The translations under genes and the position numbers were made by a program. Positions 1-10,792 of a stretch of 64,000 bases of DNA are shown in pieces. The DNA is taken from assembly GCA_026122225.1 (NCBI GenBank), contig JANEZZ010000307.1, positions 868,001 through 932,000 of the forward strand, written 5' to 3'. This stretch comes from Heloderma charlesbogerti. Its lineage: Eukaryota > Chordata > Lepidosauria > Squamata > Helodermatidae. Each line of letters opens with the position of its first letter. The first letter of the stretch is position 1. The notes below the pieces were generated by a model, which saw nothing but the letters and a program-made list of their open reading frames with translations, made no database searches and was not told the origin of the DNA.

Positions 1-21
1 ATGAATGAATGAACGAATGAG

Positions 22-27
<6 letters not shown>

Positions 28-52
<25 letters not shown>
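28..52. repeat. (AAAT)n microsatellite
   Basis: A tandem AAAT run follows an ATGA-rich stretch at the left edge of the window. The next 500 bases contain no coding exon that I can recognise. Confidence 0.9.
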
Positions 53-539
53 CAAAACCTTAAACCTGGCCTGGTAGCAAATACACACACATACACACAC
101 CTCCCTTAGCACCATTGCTTTAATCAAAAGTGGCTACTTTTGAGGGGATGGGGGAAGGAAAACACTTTCAGAACCAAACTTTGCAAAATAAGTGCAAGTA
201 TTAAAATTTGATTTAGCTTGCATAATGTATATGTGTAAAAGAACGGAGCGTTCCCAGCACAGAAATAGGGCTCTCAATGTGCAGAAATTTGTTTGTTTGT
301 TTGCTTGCAACACTGAGTTTATAATTCTTTATTATGTCCAGAGTACACATCGCTCAGCCCCCATGACTGCAACACAGGTTACTGTGTGGGTTACAGTTCA
401 ATACTGTGCAGAGTGAGGTGATCCTAAGTCCAATTACAAATACTTTTGATGCACCAAACTCCGCACGCTATCAGACTCTTAATAAGATAATTGCTGCCAT
501 TACTTGATTCATTAGAAAGCGCAGTAGACATTTGAATGG

Positions 540-652
540 GTTGGATCCAGACTTAGTCATACTTAAGAGTAGATCCATTGGCATCTACTAACTTAGTCAT
601 GATTTAAGTCCGATTGATTTCAGTGGGTCTACTCTAAGTATGACTAACCAAC
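540..652. repeat. Palindromic MITE remnant (TTAGTCATACTTA family)
   Basis: The two ends are diverged inverted copies of each other: the left end reads around GACTTAGTCATACTTA and the right end around TCTACTCTAAGTATGACTAA. The same words, including a block close to TGGGTCTACTCTA, make up the better preserved element at 34595-34795. The flanking sequence from 652 to 1557 holds no recognisable gene. Confidence 0.6.
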
Positions 653-1558
653 CCATAAACCCTTATGTTTAAATAAGGACGCATAATTTGAGTCACATTA
701 TTTATAGGATCCAAAGCAAGAAGCAAGATATTAATGTTGCATATAAAAACTAGTTAATTCCAAATAATATACACTCCCCACTTCCCATTTCCATGGGGAA
801 ATTATTTTCTAATTTGTTGGAAATCAGACACACTTTTTGAATTACCAGCAGAAGAAAGAAATTGCTGACTGCAACTGTAACAGCAGATGTCCTGGGCCAG
901 ATCAATGGTTTACTTTATATCGGGTTGCCAACACCTAATCCAGATAAGGCTCCTATAGCTTTAATGGCTACATGGACAAGAAAGTGTAACAGGTAACAGA
1001 GAAAGGGGCACGTGCTAAACATCTTCCTTTCCAGGCAGGTATCAATGGCTAAGGATCCTTCATGACCAGCATTAGAAACCCCAGTCTATCCTAACTTCCA
1101 GTTTGTTTACATTGGACAGTTCTTGATGGTCTAGAAAGCATGCTCTTGCCATTAATGCAGCACGAGTAGTGAACCAAGAATCCCCGCTCCAAATTTCCCC
1201 TCTGTCATAAACTCATAAGGTAACCTTACATGACCCATTATCTCGTAGCAATCAGCCTCCCACAGTATAGGGATAATAACACTGGCCTACCTTTTAGGGT
1301 TCTTGCAAGTCAGCATTACCAGGATAATGTATCTTGGTGAGGTCCTTGGAATTCTAAATGTTTAGGAACTGCACAGAAACACAGTGCATGGCCTCTCCCT
1401 GTTGTTAATTTTCTGTCCATAACAGAGCAAGATTCTGCAATATTTAATCCATGCTTGCTACATTCCATGGGGAATGTATTTAGCAGAGGCACTAAATATG
1501 GGACATATTTAGCAGAGGCACTGGGACACATTTAGCAGGTGCAGCTTTTTCTGCTAGA

Positions 1559-1766
1559 GCCTGTGTGGTGTAGTGGTTAGAGTGACAGACTAGGATTGGG
1601 GAATCCTGGGTTCAAATCCCCACTCAACTACAAAGCTCGATGGATCACCTTTGGGCCCATCACTATCTCTCGGTGTAGCCCACCTCACAGGGTTGTTGTT
1701 ACAATTAAAGGCGGAGGGAAAAGAACCATGTGCTTTCATTGAAGGGATCAAAACGTAATAAAAGGC
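1559..1766 (+). repeat. tRNA-derived SINE (squamate type)
   Basis: The head has a pol III A box around GTAGTGGTTAGAGTG and a B box around GGTTCAAATCCC, spaced as in a tRNA. It is followed by a body with the word CACCTCACAGGGTTGTTG and a short A-rich end. The tRNA-like part does not fold as a functional tRNA and continues into the SINE body, so it is a retroposon rather than a tRNA gene. Related copies lie at 17994-18146 and 37093-37292, and on the minus strand at 44462-44678. Confidence 0.8.
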
Positions 1767-2728
1767 ATCAAGGAATAAGATGCAAAGCAGGACAGCTGTG
1801 CCTTTCATTGCTGCTGATGGGAGCATTTTTCCAACTACAGCTCATCATGCCAGGCCGAGGAATGTTCACCTCCTGCAGTCTCCTTCTAGACAACTGTTAA
1901 TATACAGAAGCCTGGTCTCCCTTTACATCTGCTCACCATTACTATTTCAGTATAATGAGAGGAGTGGCCCCTTCCAAAATTCTCCTTTTCATGAAGTTTC
2001 ACCTGCCCTGTCATGTATTGAATCAGACAGATGAACATATTCCCCTGCCTATCTAGCTAAAAAAGCATTGACATGCCTGGTTGTCCACAGATTTCATTTC
2101 ATTAACTACAGTTCACATATCACTTTTTCAAAAGTGCAGTTCTCTTAGAGCCATATAATTACTGGCAGAGTAAAGGCTGTGTGATTTGAGGCTCATTTAA
2201 AAAATACAGAAAGATCTGTGAAGAAGATCATAAAAGGAGGCTTTGAACACTGCAGATTTATTTATGATGGATTGGATCCAGATTTACATTAGATCAACTG
2301 CACTGATGGAAGTGGGCTTCCCTGCCGCCTCCTTCCCACAGCAGCATCCCCCAGGCCCTTGAAAACACTACACAGAGAGTTGCTGAATGGGGCGAGATGG
2401 GGGAGGGGGTCCCCCCAAAATCAGGCGAGGGGACCATTGCTGAGTGGAGACTTTCCTCTTGCAGAAAACCTCCAGTCCTTTTTTTAATCCACCCAATAAC
2501 CAAAGTTTATCTGGGAGGATTACATAGAGTTAAGAGAATGAAATGCAATACAAAAGACTGCAGATGTATTTTGGACACAGATGTTCCTTTCACGCAAAGG
2601 ACACCATAGAGAAAAATTCAGAAGTAGAGCTCAAATCATAGGAGACAAGAGCAGCATATAATGGGTCTGCAAATATTTGCTGAAGGGAACCACAGATTCC
2701 ATAAAAGAGGTGATGAACTACTGCTATA

Positions 2729-2821
2729 GCTGCAACATAATCCAATGCATGTCTACTCAGAAGTAATTCCAATAGATTTCAATGGGCTTACTCCCAAGAA
2801 AGTGTGTATCGGATTGCAGCC
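2729..2821. repeat. MITE with GCAATCC-type ends
   Basis: A short element with imperfect inverted ends (CTGCAACATAATCC at the left, GGATTGCAGCC at the right) and a palindromic core around ACTCAGAAGTAATTCC and GGGCTTACTCCCAAG. Sister copies lie at 7021-7092 and 43942-44029. Confidence 0.7.
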
Positions 2822-3602
2822 TTAACCATGAAAGGCTACCTTTTGTTTTTCATTTTGTGCAAAGTGGGCCTCCATTCGGTGTTCATGATCCTAAATTCAA
2901 GTTAAATTTCTGAAGACACATTTGGAAAAGGCTCCATTTAGTCATAAACCTCAACTTGTGTCTGTTCATACATTTCACTGTAAAGCAGCACTTGTGATTC
3001 TGTAGAAGGATTTTAGAACCACTGCAAGACATCATTATTAGGGGACCAATCCCCCCCTCCACACACACACACACATACACGCACACCCCTGAGATTAAGA
3101 ATGCTTTTGCAGGAAGGCTTCTTTAAACAATATTTTCTTTATGGCAGACAGTTGGCTCCTGTCTAGCACTTGACCCCCTTCAGAAAAATCTTCCTGGACA
3201 CTTCTAAGTTGAGCTAGAGACATGAGGGAATTAGCAAAAGCAAAACATTTTCTCTTGATAATCCACCCTGTCTGTGTTTTCAACCAAACCAGCTGTGTCT
3301 GAAACCAAGGAGACAAACCCAGCCCCGGGAGACAGGCTGTCTGCCCTCACGCTGTCCCCAGGAGCCTGCCTCAATTCAGTTTCACCCATATACAGCAAAG
3401 GTCTTGAGGGCCAATCACAATTTTTCCAATAGTATACCCACACCTCCAAATCTTAGGCATACATTGGTTGCTTAAAGAAAATAGCCTATATTTTTATGTC
3501 TATCAGGCCGGTTATCACATCAATCACCTAAATGAGTAATTAGCCCACTTCTTGCCTTGAGGGTTTTGATAAGTGGCTGATAATGAAGGGAGCTCTGGGG
3601 AA

Positions 3603-3610
3603 TATATAAA
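3603..3610 (+). promoter_or_regulatory. TATA box of the sizzled-like locus
   Basis: TATATAAA lies about 73 bases upstream of the inferred original start codon (now ATA at 3683) and is followed by GC. This spacing suits a short 5' UTR, and it supports reading the exon at 3683 as the true first exon. The call rests on position and sequence only. Confidence 0.6.
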
Positions 3611-3682
3611 GCGCAATCTGTCAAGGTTCTGCAGCCCTGCTGGAGGAGGACTTCGAATGCTCTCTGTATTTGGGAGCACAAG

Positions 3683-3957
3683 ATACTTCCTGCAGCATTC
3701 ATCCTTGTCTTGGCTCTGAGGCCAGCGGTGGGTTTTGATATTGGATTATCCACCAAGTGTGCAGCTGTCCCTAAGGAGATGGTCATGTGCCATGGCGCTG
3801 GCTACTCGGAAATGAGGCTGCCCACCTTAATGGGACACACCAGCATGGCAGAGGCCCTTCTGAAATCCGCCAGATGGCAGCATCTGGCATGGACAGGCTG
3901 CCACCCCCACGTGGGGACATTGTTGTGCTCCCTGTCTGCACCCGTCTGTTTGGACAC
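3683..3957 (+). pseudogene. szl: szl-like exon 1: signal region and first part of CRD
   Basis: The reading frame has no stop from an ATA triplet at 3683 through a hydrophobic stretch (LPAAFILVLAL) and the start of the frizzled CRD. It ends at the donor AC|GTAAGT. No ATG lies in this frame at the expected position; the nearest in-frame ATGs are inside the CRD (for example at the EMVMC stretch) and would skip the signal peptide. Confidence 0.85.
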
Positions 3958-4354
3958 GTAAGTACAGCCATGGCTGAGTAGCCTACCCTTCTGGGTGATT
4001 TCTGAAAAAGCTCTTTTGTCTAAAAAGAGAGAAGATGGGAAGGAAGCTGGACACATTAAGGTCTCTCCTTTCTCGAATAGATTAGGTGTACCTGGAGTAC
4101 CCACATTGAGTATCTTCAGATGTCTAGAGATCAAATTGAGGTGTATCTTCAGACAACTACTTTTAGTAATTAAATACAGAATTACTCCCAGTTCAGTCCT
4201 TTTGTGCATCTTCTAAAAGCTTGTTTGTTACAAAAACAAAGAAAATAGCTGTGTTAAAAACTAGAGCTTACAATCCAACTGGTAGTTTAATTGGTGAATT
4301 CTAAGCACCATACTGTATATTAGCATATTGTTTATTTATGGAAAGAACTCTTCT

Positions 4355-4430
4355 CAGTCCCAAGCCGCCTTGAGTTCCTTGCGAGAGGGAGAAAGGCGGG
4401 GTATAAATGCAATAAATAAATAAATAAGAC
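4355..4430 (+). repeat. LINE/SINE 3' tail ending in (AAAT)n
   Basis: The words AAGCCGCCTTGAGTTCC and GGCGGGGTATAAAT, followed by AATAAATAAATAAATAAG, are a typical 3' end of squamate SINEs and LINEs. It lies in intron 1 of the sizzled-like locus. Confidence 0.7.
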
Positions 4431-4652
4431 ACAAGGTTGAACATGAAAAATGAAATAAATGTCCATTTTTAGCAGTTAACAGTCAAATATGACTTTTTTC
4501 TCTCCATAAAGATGCTGTTCTGTTCTTGTTTTAAAATCACCAATAAGAATGGGACACTTTATACAAGAGTTCACAGATTAGAGACATAGAACTGTTTTAA
4601 TGGTGTTCCAAAACTAGTCTTGCTAACAAGCTCTGACCTGCTTTTCCACCAG

Positions 4653-4822
4653 CTTCATCCATCCTTGCAGGAGTATGTGTGTTGCAGTCCAAGACAGCTG
4701 TGCTCCTGTCCGAGGATGCCAAGAACACTCTTGGCCCCACAGTTTGCACTGTGACAGATTCCCTGCAGATGAGGACATGTGCCTTGCATCCCTCAGCAAA
4801 GAATATAAACCTGTTCTCAGAG
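4653..4822 (+). pseudogene. szl: szl-like exon 2: second part of CRD
   Basis: The acceptor CCACCAG leads into FIHPCRSMCVAVQDSCAPV and then CDRFPADEDMC, which supplies the remaining CRD cysteines. The donor is AGAG|GTACTT. The frame is open throughout. Confidence 0.85.
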
Positions 4823-5819
4823 GTACTTTATATGGTCAACGTGGGTGGCTGATATGAAATATTTTATTAAAAACAGACATAACCCCAGAGTATTTTTGCA
4901 CATAAGTAGAAAACAAATCCTTCTGAGAGAATGGTTCTAGACTTGTCCTCTCTATTCTGGCAAATTTTCTATATGCAGAGAGGAGTTTTGTGTGTGTGGT
5001 GGTGGAGCAAGGGGTGAGGTGGGGTGTATTTTTTAACAGTAAAAAAAGAGAATATTTTAAAAACATGAGCTTCCTCAAGCCCAGGAAAAATGGTATCACA
5101 TGACTTTGCTGAATGTGTTGCTTAGCTCTCAGGGGCTGACTATATGTTACATGCAAACATGTGTTTTAGAGTCCTGACAAACCTTTTTCCCCTCTAGAAA
5201 AGTAGTTTTGGGAAGGTGTGATTGAGAACAGAGAACTGATGGGGACATACTTACTACTTAACCATTCCCATATCCAAGTTACCCCCATCTCTCAATTAGA
5301 ACACTCAGATCTCACTTCTAGAGCAATAACGACTAATTCCAGTGCAGTTTTTGCCTGCTCAGAACACAATGGCCAGTGTGCTATACTTGTAATGCAGTTA
5401 TATGCTTGCTGATAGTATTCTTTTCCATATTGGCCATCTTCGAATTTTGCTGAAGGATTAACAAAAAAAACTAATCCAAAGCTTATGCGGATTAAAAAAA
5501 ATACTGCTGATCTTTTGAAACCTTGATTTGGGATCATGCCTTGAATGGCCATAGATATATAACAATTGACACTCCTGTGATGACTTTCTGAAAGAATAGC
5601 ACAACAAATTAGCATATGAATGGGTTATCTATGTAACTTTCTCAGAAACAATAAAAACCCATAGGGAATGAGACATTTAAGAGCAGTGTCTGGAAGCTTG
5701 CAGAGCCCCTGTGTTGGCTTTTATCTTTCTTCTTACTGAAGAGTTCTAATGTTGCTTCAGTAGATGTCAGACAATCAAATGCACAACCCTAGGCCTAACA
5801 CATTTTTCTTCTCTCCCAG

Positions 5820-5912
5820 TCTTTCCAAAGCCTATCTGCCAGAATTGTCCAGCGGTTGATGAGTTCCTTTCACGCAAAAGGGTGCTAGATAGTTTTGATG
5901 CCAACCATTTTG
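5820..5912 (+). pseudogene. szl: szl-like exon 3: start of NTR domain
   Basis: The acceptor CTCCCAG and the donor TTTTG|GTAAGT bound 93 bases encoding PKPICQNCPAVDEFLSRKRV followed by LDSFDANHF. Family members have Cys after the Phe; here that position is Asp (residue 175). Confidence 0.8.
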
Positions 5913-6019
5913 GTAAGTCCTTACTGATACAAATACCACTAAAGTATGAATGGTGTTGGTCATTAGATTCTCCACTGACTATAATTTGAATCTTTTATTC
6001 CAATGTAGGTCATATATAT

Positions 6020-6374
6020 CAGGACTGCAGAATCTTAGGACCAGGGGCTAAATCCAGCCCTCCAAGGTTCTCCAGATGGCACCATCCCCTTCTCCCAAAC
6101 CTACCCCCTTTCCCCTGACCACTGATCATTTGGAGGTTCTCTGGCTATTGTGCAGTTTTTTTCCCCATTCTCAAAGGTTGTGATGCCTCCCTTAAGGGTT
6201 AGTTACTGGCAGTAAGAGCTTTAAACTAAAACATGCTGGCATTTTGGGTATTTCTAGTATTTTTGGCTCCACCCTCTTTTGCCTTTGGCCTCACCCACCA
6301 CTGGAATGCACCTCCCCCAAGAACTTATCTGAAATAGAATTCAGCCCTCAGGCTGAAAGAGGTTCAACACTCTG
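6020..6374 (+). mobile_element. Non-autonomous hAT-like element (about 350 bp)
   Basis: One of six related copies in the window. The others are near 14058, 19062, 33148 (-), 43196 (-) and 57926 (-, partial). The right end is GAGGTTCAACACTCTG; other copies start with forms of CAGGGTGTTGAACCTC, so these are terminal inverted repeats. The body has the words CCAAATCCAGCTCACC, TTTAGTTACTGG and CACCACTGGAATG. It carries no transposase. The CAG...CTG ends suggest the hAT superfamily. Confidence 0.7.
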
Positions 6375-6643
6375 GATATAGGTGGTCCCTATTCTATAAT
6401 TTGAATATTGCATTCTGTATGGCCTATTCAAATGGCTATTGGTTCATGGAGGTCTTAAGGGTCAAATGTTGATGTTAGTCATTCGAGATAGTGACTTCCA
6501 ATGGATAATTTGCCAGCGATTGTGGATAAATGCCAAGCACTTGATATATCCATATGCTACAAAGGATACATATCCATATGTGAAAGCACTAGCCCAAAAT
6601 GCTGCGTGTTTGCCTGAGCAGCAGTATGTGTGCGACTTATAGT

Positions 6644-6940
6644 CATGGGACAGTATCCAGTGCTGCCCATGTACCTCCACGGATTATATTGTACCAGCAG
6701 AAGCCACCACTGGTGCAACAGGAAGCTAGTGCTTCCTAGAGCAAACCCGGAAATGAGCCGAAACGCTCATTCCAGAATGAGACAGATCCCTGTAGCTCCC
6801 TTCTGCTAGCTCCACTGACCTGTTCTGTTCCAGAAACAAGCATTTTTGTTTGTTTCCGGTTGCTTTGGGAAGCACTAGCTTCCCATTGTGATGGCACTGG
6901 GCCCCGCTGGTGCATGGGCAGCACTGGATACTGCCCATGG
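6644..6940. mobile_element. Palindromic MITE (GCAGCACTGGATACTG ends)
   Basis: The termini are inverted copies (CAGTATCCAGTGCTGCC at the left, GCAGCACTGGATACTGCC at the right). Inner arms also pair: GGAAGCTAGTGCTTCC with GGGAAGCACTAGCTTCC, and AACGCTCATTCCAGAA with CCAGAAACAAGCAT. A second, diverged copy lies at 49353-49703. It carries no coding sequence. Confidence 0.75.
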
Positions 6941-7020
6941 TTCTTTGGATTAGGACAGGTAAACATCAAGCAAACCCAGAGAAAATAGTGCTTCGATCCC
7001 ACTCAGATCAATGGGATTTA

Positions 7021-7092
7021 GGCTGCAATCATAAACACATTTACTAGGGAGTAAGTCCTACTGAACACAGTAAACATGTATAGGATTTGCAC
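7021..7092. repeat. MITE with GGCTGCAATC end
   Basis: Same family as 2729-2821: it begins GGCTGCAATC, contains GGGAGTAAGTCCTACTGA and ends TAGGATTTGCAC. It lies just upstream of the last sizzled-like exon. Confidence 0.65.
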
Positions 7093-7200
7093 TGTTAAGC
7101 ACATTTAACAACCTCTGGATTGCACCCATTATTTCCAAGCATGATATGGAACATTTGTACAGGAGAAGCAACATACATATTTTCTTTGTCCCCTCCACAG

Positions 7201-7511
7201 CAGTGAAAGTGAAGCTATCCAGAAAATGATCTGTCTTCAGTGTTCAAGAGCATAGCATTGACTGCCAGGTAGAGTTTGTTAACCAGGGGTTGCTCTCAAT
7301 TTATGAAGCTTGCAGTGCGATTGAAAAGTGGTTGCTGATCAATGAAAACTGTACTCAGCAAATAAGTCATGTTCACTGTCCCATGGTGTATCTCATCATG
7401 GGGGCAATTGAACAAGGTCATGTTTTAGTCAACCAAGTCTTCCGTTGGCAGAGATGGGATTCCCAGCTGACCCTGGTGACATGGAAGTGGAGACATTACA
7501 GGAATGTATAG
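7201..7511 (+). pseudogene. szl: szl-like exon 4: rest of NTR domain with premature TGA
   Basis: The acceptor CCTCCACAG leads to AVKVKLSRK, then TGA at 7227-7229. The frame then reads on for 93 more codons to TAG at 7509-7511, with clear family motifs (DCQVEFVNQGLL, WLLINENCTQQ, MVYLIMGAIE, RWQRWDSQLTL). Such good preservation beyond the stop suggests recent decay. Confidence 0.85.
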
Positions 7512-7970
7512 CTCTTTATTATACAGTTTCCAGCATTTGTTATATTAGAGCCTTTATTCCAGCATGCTAGAACCTTGGTCCACTGTTCCATGTGCACTCT
7601 GGTGCACATGAAGATGTCCGGTACATTGTGGGCAACCTCATTGAATTCAATTTTTGTTGTTCAGTCATTCAGTCGTGTCCGACTCTTCGTGACCCCATGG
7701 ACCATAGCACGCCAGGCCTTCCTGTCCTGCGCTCTCTCCTGGAGCGTGCTCAAGTCCATATTCATTGCATCAGTGATGCTATCTAGCCATCTCATCCCTT
7801 CTCCTTTTGCCTTCAGTCTTTCCCAGCATCAGGGTCTTTTCCAGAGTTTTCTCTTCGCATTAGGTGGCCAAAATTTTGAGCTTCAGCTTCAGTATCTGTC
7901 CTTCCAATGAGCAGTCAGGGTTGATTTCCTTTAGGATTGACTGATTTGACCTCCTTGCAGTCCAGGGGAC

Positions 7971-9845
7971 TCATAAGAGTCTTCTCCAGCACCACAGTTC
8001 GAAAGCATCAATTCTTCGGCGCTCAGCCTTCCTTATAGTCCAGCTCTCACAGCCATACGTTACTACTGGGAAAACCATAGCTTTGATTAGACGGACCTTT
8101 GTCAGCAAGGTGATGTCTCTGCTTCTTACTATGCTGTCTAAGTTTGCCATAGCTTTTCTCCCAAGGAGCAAGCGTCTTTTAATTTCATGGCTACAGTCAC
8201 CGTCTGCGGTGATCTTGGAGCCCAAGAAAATAAAATCTGTCACTGCTTCCATTTCTTCCCCTTCCATATGCCAATAAATAATGGGGCCAGATGCCATGAT
8301 CTTCGTTTTTTTAATGTTGAGTTTCAAACCAGCTTGTGCACTCTCCTCTTTCACCCTCAACAAGAGGCTCTTTAGATCCTCTTTGCTTTCTGCCATTAGG
8401 GTGGTATCATCTGCGGATCTGAGGTTGTTGATAATTCTCCCGGCAATCTTAATTCCGACCTCTGATTCATCCAACCCGGCGTTTCTCATGATGTACTCTG
8501 CATATAAATTGAATAAGCAGGGCGACAATATACAGCCTTGTCGTACTCCTTCCCCAATTTTGAACCAATCGGTTGTTCCATGTCTGGTTCTTACTGTTGC
8601 TTCTTGACCCTCGTACAGGTTTCTCAGGAGACAGGTAAGGTGGTCTGGTACCCCCATCTCTTTCAGAATTTGCCAGAGTTTGTTGTGATCCACACAATCA
8701 AAGGCTTTAGCGTAGACAAAGAAGCAGAAATAGACGTTTTTCTGGAATTCTCTTGCTTTCTCCATGATCCAGCGAAAGTTGGCGATTTGATCTCTAGTTC
8801 CTCTGCCTCTTCGAAACCTCGCTTGTACTTTTGGTAGTTCTCAGTTCGCATACTGCTGAAGCCTAGCTTGTAGGATTTTGAGCATAACCTTGCTGGCATG
8901 TGAAATGAGCGCAATTGTACGGTAGTTTGAACACTCTTTGGTGTTGCCCTTCTTTGGAATTGGAATGTAAACTGACCTTTTCCAGTCTTGTGGCCACTGT
9001 TGAGTGTTCCAAATTTGTTGGCATATTGAGTGCAGCACTTTAACAGCATCATCTTTTAGGATCTTAAATAGCTCAGCTGGAATACTGTCATCTCCGCTAG
9101 CTTTGTTGTTACTAATGCTTCCTAAGGCCCTCTTGACTTCACCCTCGAGGATGTCCGGCTCAAGTTCAGTGACTGCACTATCATGGCTATCAGGGACATT
9201 CAGATCTTTCCTGTATAGTTCTTCTGTGTATTCTTTCCACCTCTTCTTAATCTCATCTGCTTCTGTTAGGTCCCTGCCTTCTTTGACCTTTATCATGCCC
9301 GTCTTTGCACAAAATGTTCCCTTGATATCTCCGATTTTCTAGAAGAGATCTCTAGTCTTTCCCATTCTGTTGTTTTCTTTGATTTCTTTGCATTGTTCAT
9401 TTGAAAAGGCCTTCTTGTTTCTCCTTGCTATTCTCCGGAACTCTGCATTCAGTTGGATATATCTTCCCCTTTCTCTCTTGCTTTTTGCTTCCCTTCTTTC
9501 CTCAGCTACTTGTAAAGCCTCATCAGACAGCCACTTTGCTTTCTTGCATTTCTTTTTCTTTGGGATGGATTGAGTTGCTGCCTCCTGAACAATGTTACGG
9601 ACCTCCGTCCATAGTTCCTCAGGCACTCTGTCTATCAGGACTAATCCCTTAAATCTATTCCTCACCTCCACTGTGTATTCATAAGGGATATGATTTAGGT
9701 CATACCTGAATGGTTTAGTGGTTTTCCCTACGTTCTTCAATTTAAGCCAAAATTTTGCAAGAAGCAGCTCATGATCTGAGCCACAGTCACAGCTCCAGGT
9801 CTTGTTTTTACTGACTGTACAGAGCTTCTCCATCTTTGGCTGCAA
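7971..9845 (-). pseudogene. BovB reverse-transcriptase ORF fragments
   Basis: Fragments at 9845-9339, 9296-8841, 9052-8663 and 8765-7971 carry consecutive RT pieces: [76 protein letters not shown] and [12 protein letters not shown]. The frame changes and a stop between pieces show a dead copy. Confidence 0.9.
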
Positions 9846-10792
9846 AGGACATAATCAATCTGATTTCGATATTGACCATCTGGTGATGTCCATGTGTAGA
9901 GTCGCCTCTTGTGCTGTTGGAAAAGAGTGTTTGCTATGATCAGCGTGTTCTTTTGGCAAAACTCTATTAGCCTTTGTCCTGCTTCATTTTGTACACCAAG
10001 GCCATGCTTGCCTGTTATCCCGGTGATTTCTTGACTTCCTACTTTAGCATTCCAATCCCCTATGATGAAAAGGACATCTTTTTTTGTTGTTAGTTCTAGA
10101 AGGTGTTGTTGGTCTTCATAGAACCGATCAACCTCAGCTTCTTCAGCCTCAGTGGTTGGGGCATAGACTTGAATTACTGTGATGTTGAATGGTTTGCCTT
10201 GGATTCGTACTGAGATCATTCTATCGTTTTTGAGATTGTACCCCAGTACTGCTTTTCCCACCCTTTTGTTGACTATGAGTGCTACTCCATTTCTTCTAAG
10301 GGATTCTTGCCCACAGTAGTAGATATGATGGTCACCTGAATTAAATTCGCCCATGCTTGTCCATTTTAGTTCACTGATTCCCAAGATGTCGATGTTCAAT
10401 CTTACCATCTCATGTTTGACCACCTCCAGCTTACCTTGATTCATTAATCTGACATTCCAGGTTCCTAAACAATATTGTTCTTTACAGCATCGGACTTTCT
10501 TTTCACCACCAGACACATCCACAGCTGAGTGTCCTTTCGGCTTTGGCCCAGCCGCTTCACTCTTTCTGGCGCTACTTGGAAATTCCCTCTGCTCTTCCCC
10601 CGTAGTATATTGGACACCTTCCGACCTGAGGGGCTCATCTTCTGGCGTCATCTCTTTTAGGCTTGTGATACGTTCCATGGGGTTTTCTTGGCAAGAATAC
10701 TGGAGTGGGTTGCCATTTCCTTCTCCAGTGGACCACATTTTGTCAGAACTCTCTGCCATGACCTGTCCTTCTTGGGTGGCCCTGCACGGCAT
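9737..10792 (-). pseudogene. BovB endonuclease-domain ORF fragment (351 codons)
   Basis: The open frame starts at MPCRATQ and holds the EEP-type endonuclease motifs [24 protein letters not shown] and GDWNAKVG. It breaks near 9790, after the domain, where the frame shifts into the neighbouring fragment at 9845-9339. Proteins of this type are often annotated as craniofacial development protein 2-like, but here the flanks show it is LINE-encoded. Confidence 0.9.

Larger units (their letters stand above)
3683..7511 (+). pseudogene. szl: Sizzled-like secreted frizzled-related protein, decayed (4 exons)
   Basis: Sizzled is a secreted inhibitor of tolloid/BMP1-type proteases that acts with the chordin-BMP system in dorsoventral patterning. 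Exons 3683-3957, 4653-4822, 5820-5912 and 7201-7511 join in frame (phases 2, 1, 1) to 282 codons, the usual family size. Residues 1-20 are hydrophobic and signal-like. Next come a frizzled CRD (motifs GYSEMRLPTLMGHT, CSLSAPVCLDT, PCRSMCVA, CDRFP) and an NTR-like domain (KPICQNCPAV, AVKVKL, WLLINENCTQQ, VFRWQR). Three lesions are visible: the expected ATG reads ATA, codon 175 is Asp where the NTR cysteine is expected, and codon 189 is TGA (7227-7229). SFRP1/2/5 and crescent were considered, but the wording fits Sizzled best. Whether the gene is dead or the lesions are sequence errors is open. Confidence 0.85.

Noticed and set aside
1570..1625. A tRNA gene
   Set aside because: A and B box words are present but the arms do not pair and the sequence runs into a SINE body repeated elsewhere in the window.
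3802..4209. 135-codon minus-strand ORF opposite the sizzled-like exon 1
   Set aside because: It lies antisense to a clear frizzled CRD exon and shows no domain of its own.
3683..7511. SFRP2, SFRP5 or crescent rather than Sizzled
   Set aside because: Several stretches (for example FIHPCRSMCVAVQDSCAPV and WLLINENCTQQ) agree with Sizzled as I know it and not with the other members. A tree would be decisive.
9737..10792. A host CFDP2-like (craniofacial development protein 2-like) gene on the minus strand
   Set aside because: The endonuclease frame is continuous with BovB 5' and RT sequence and the element has LINE boundaries. Such annotations usually derive from BovB.
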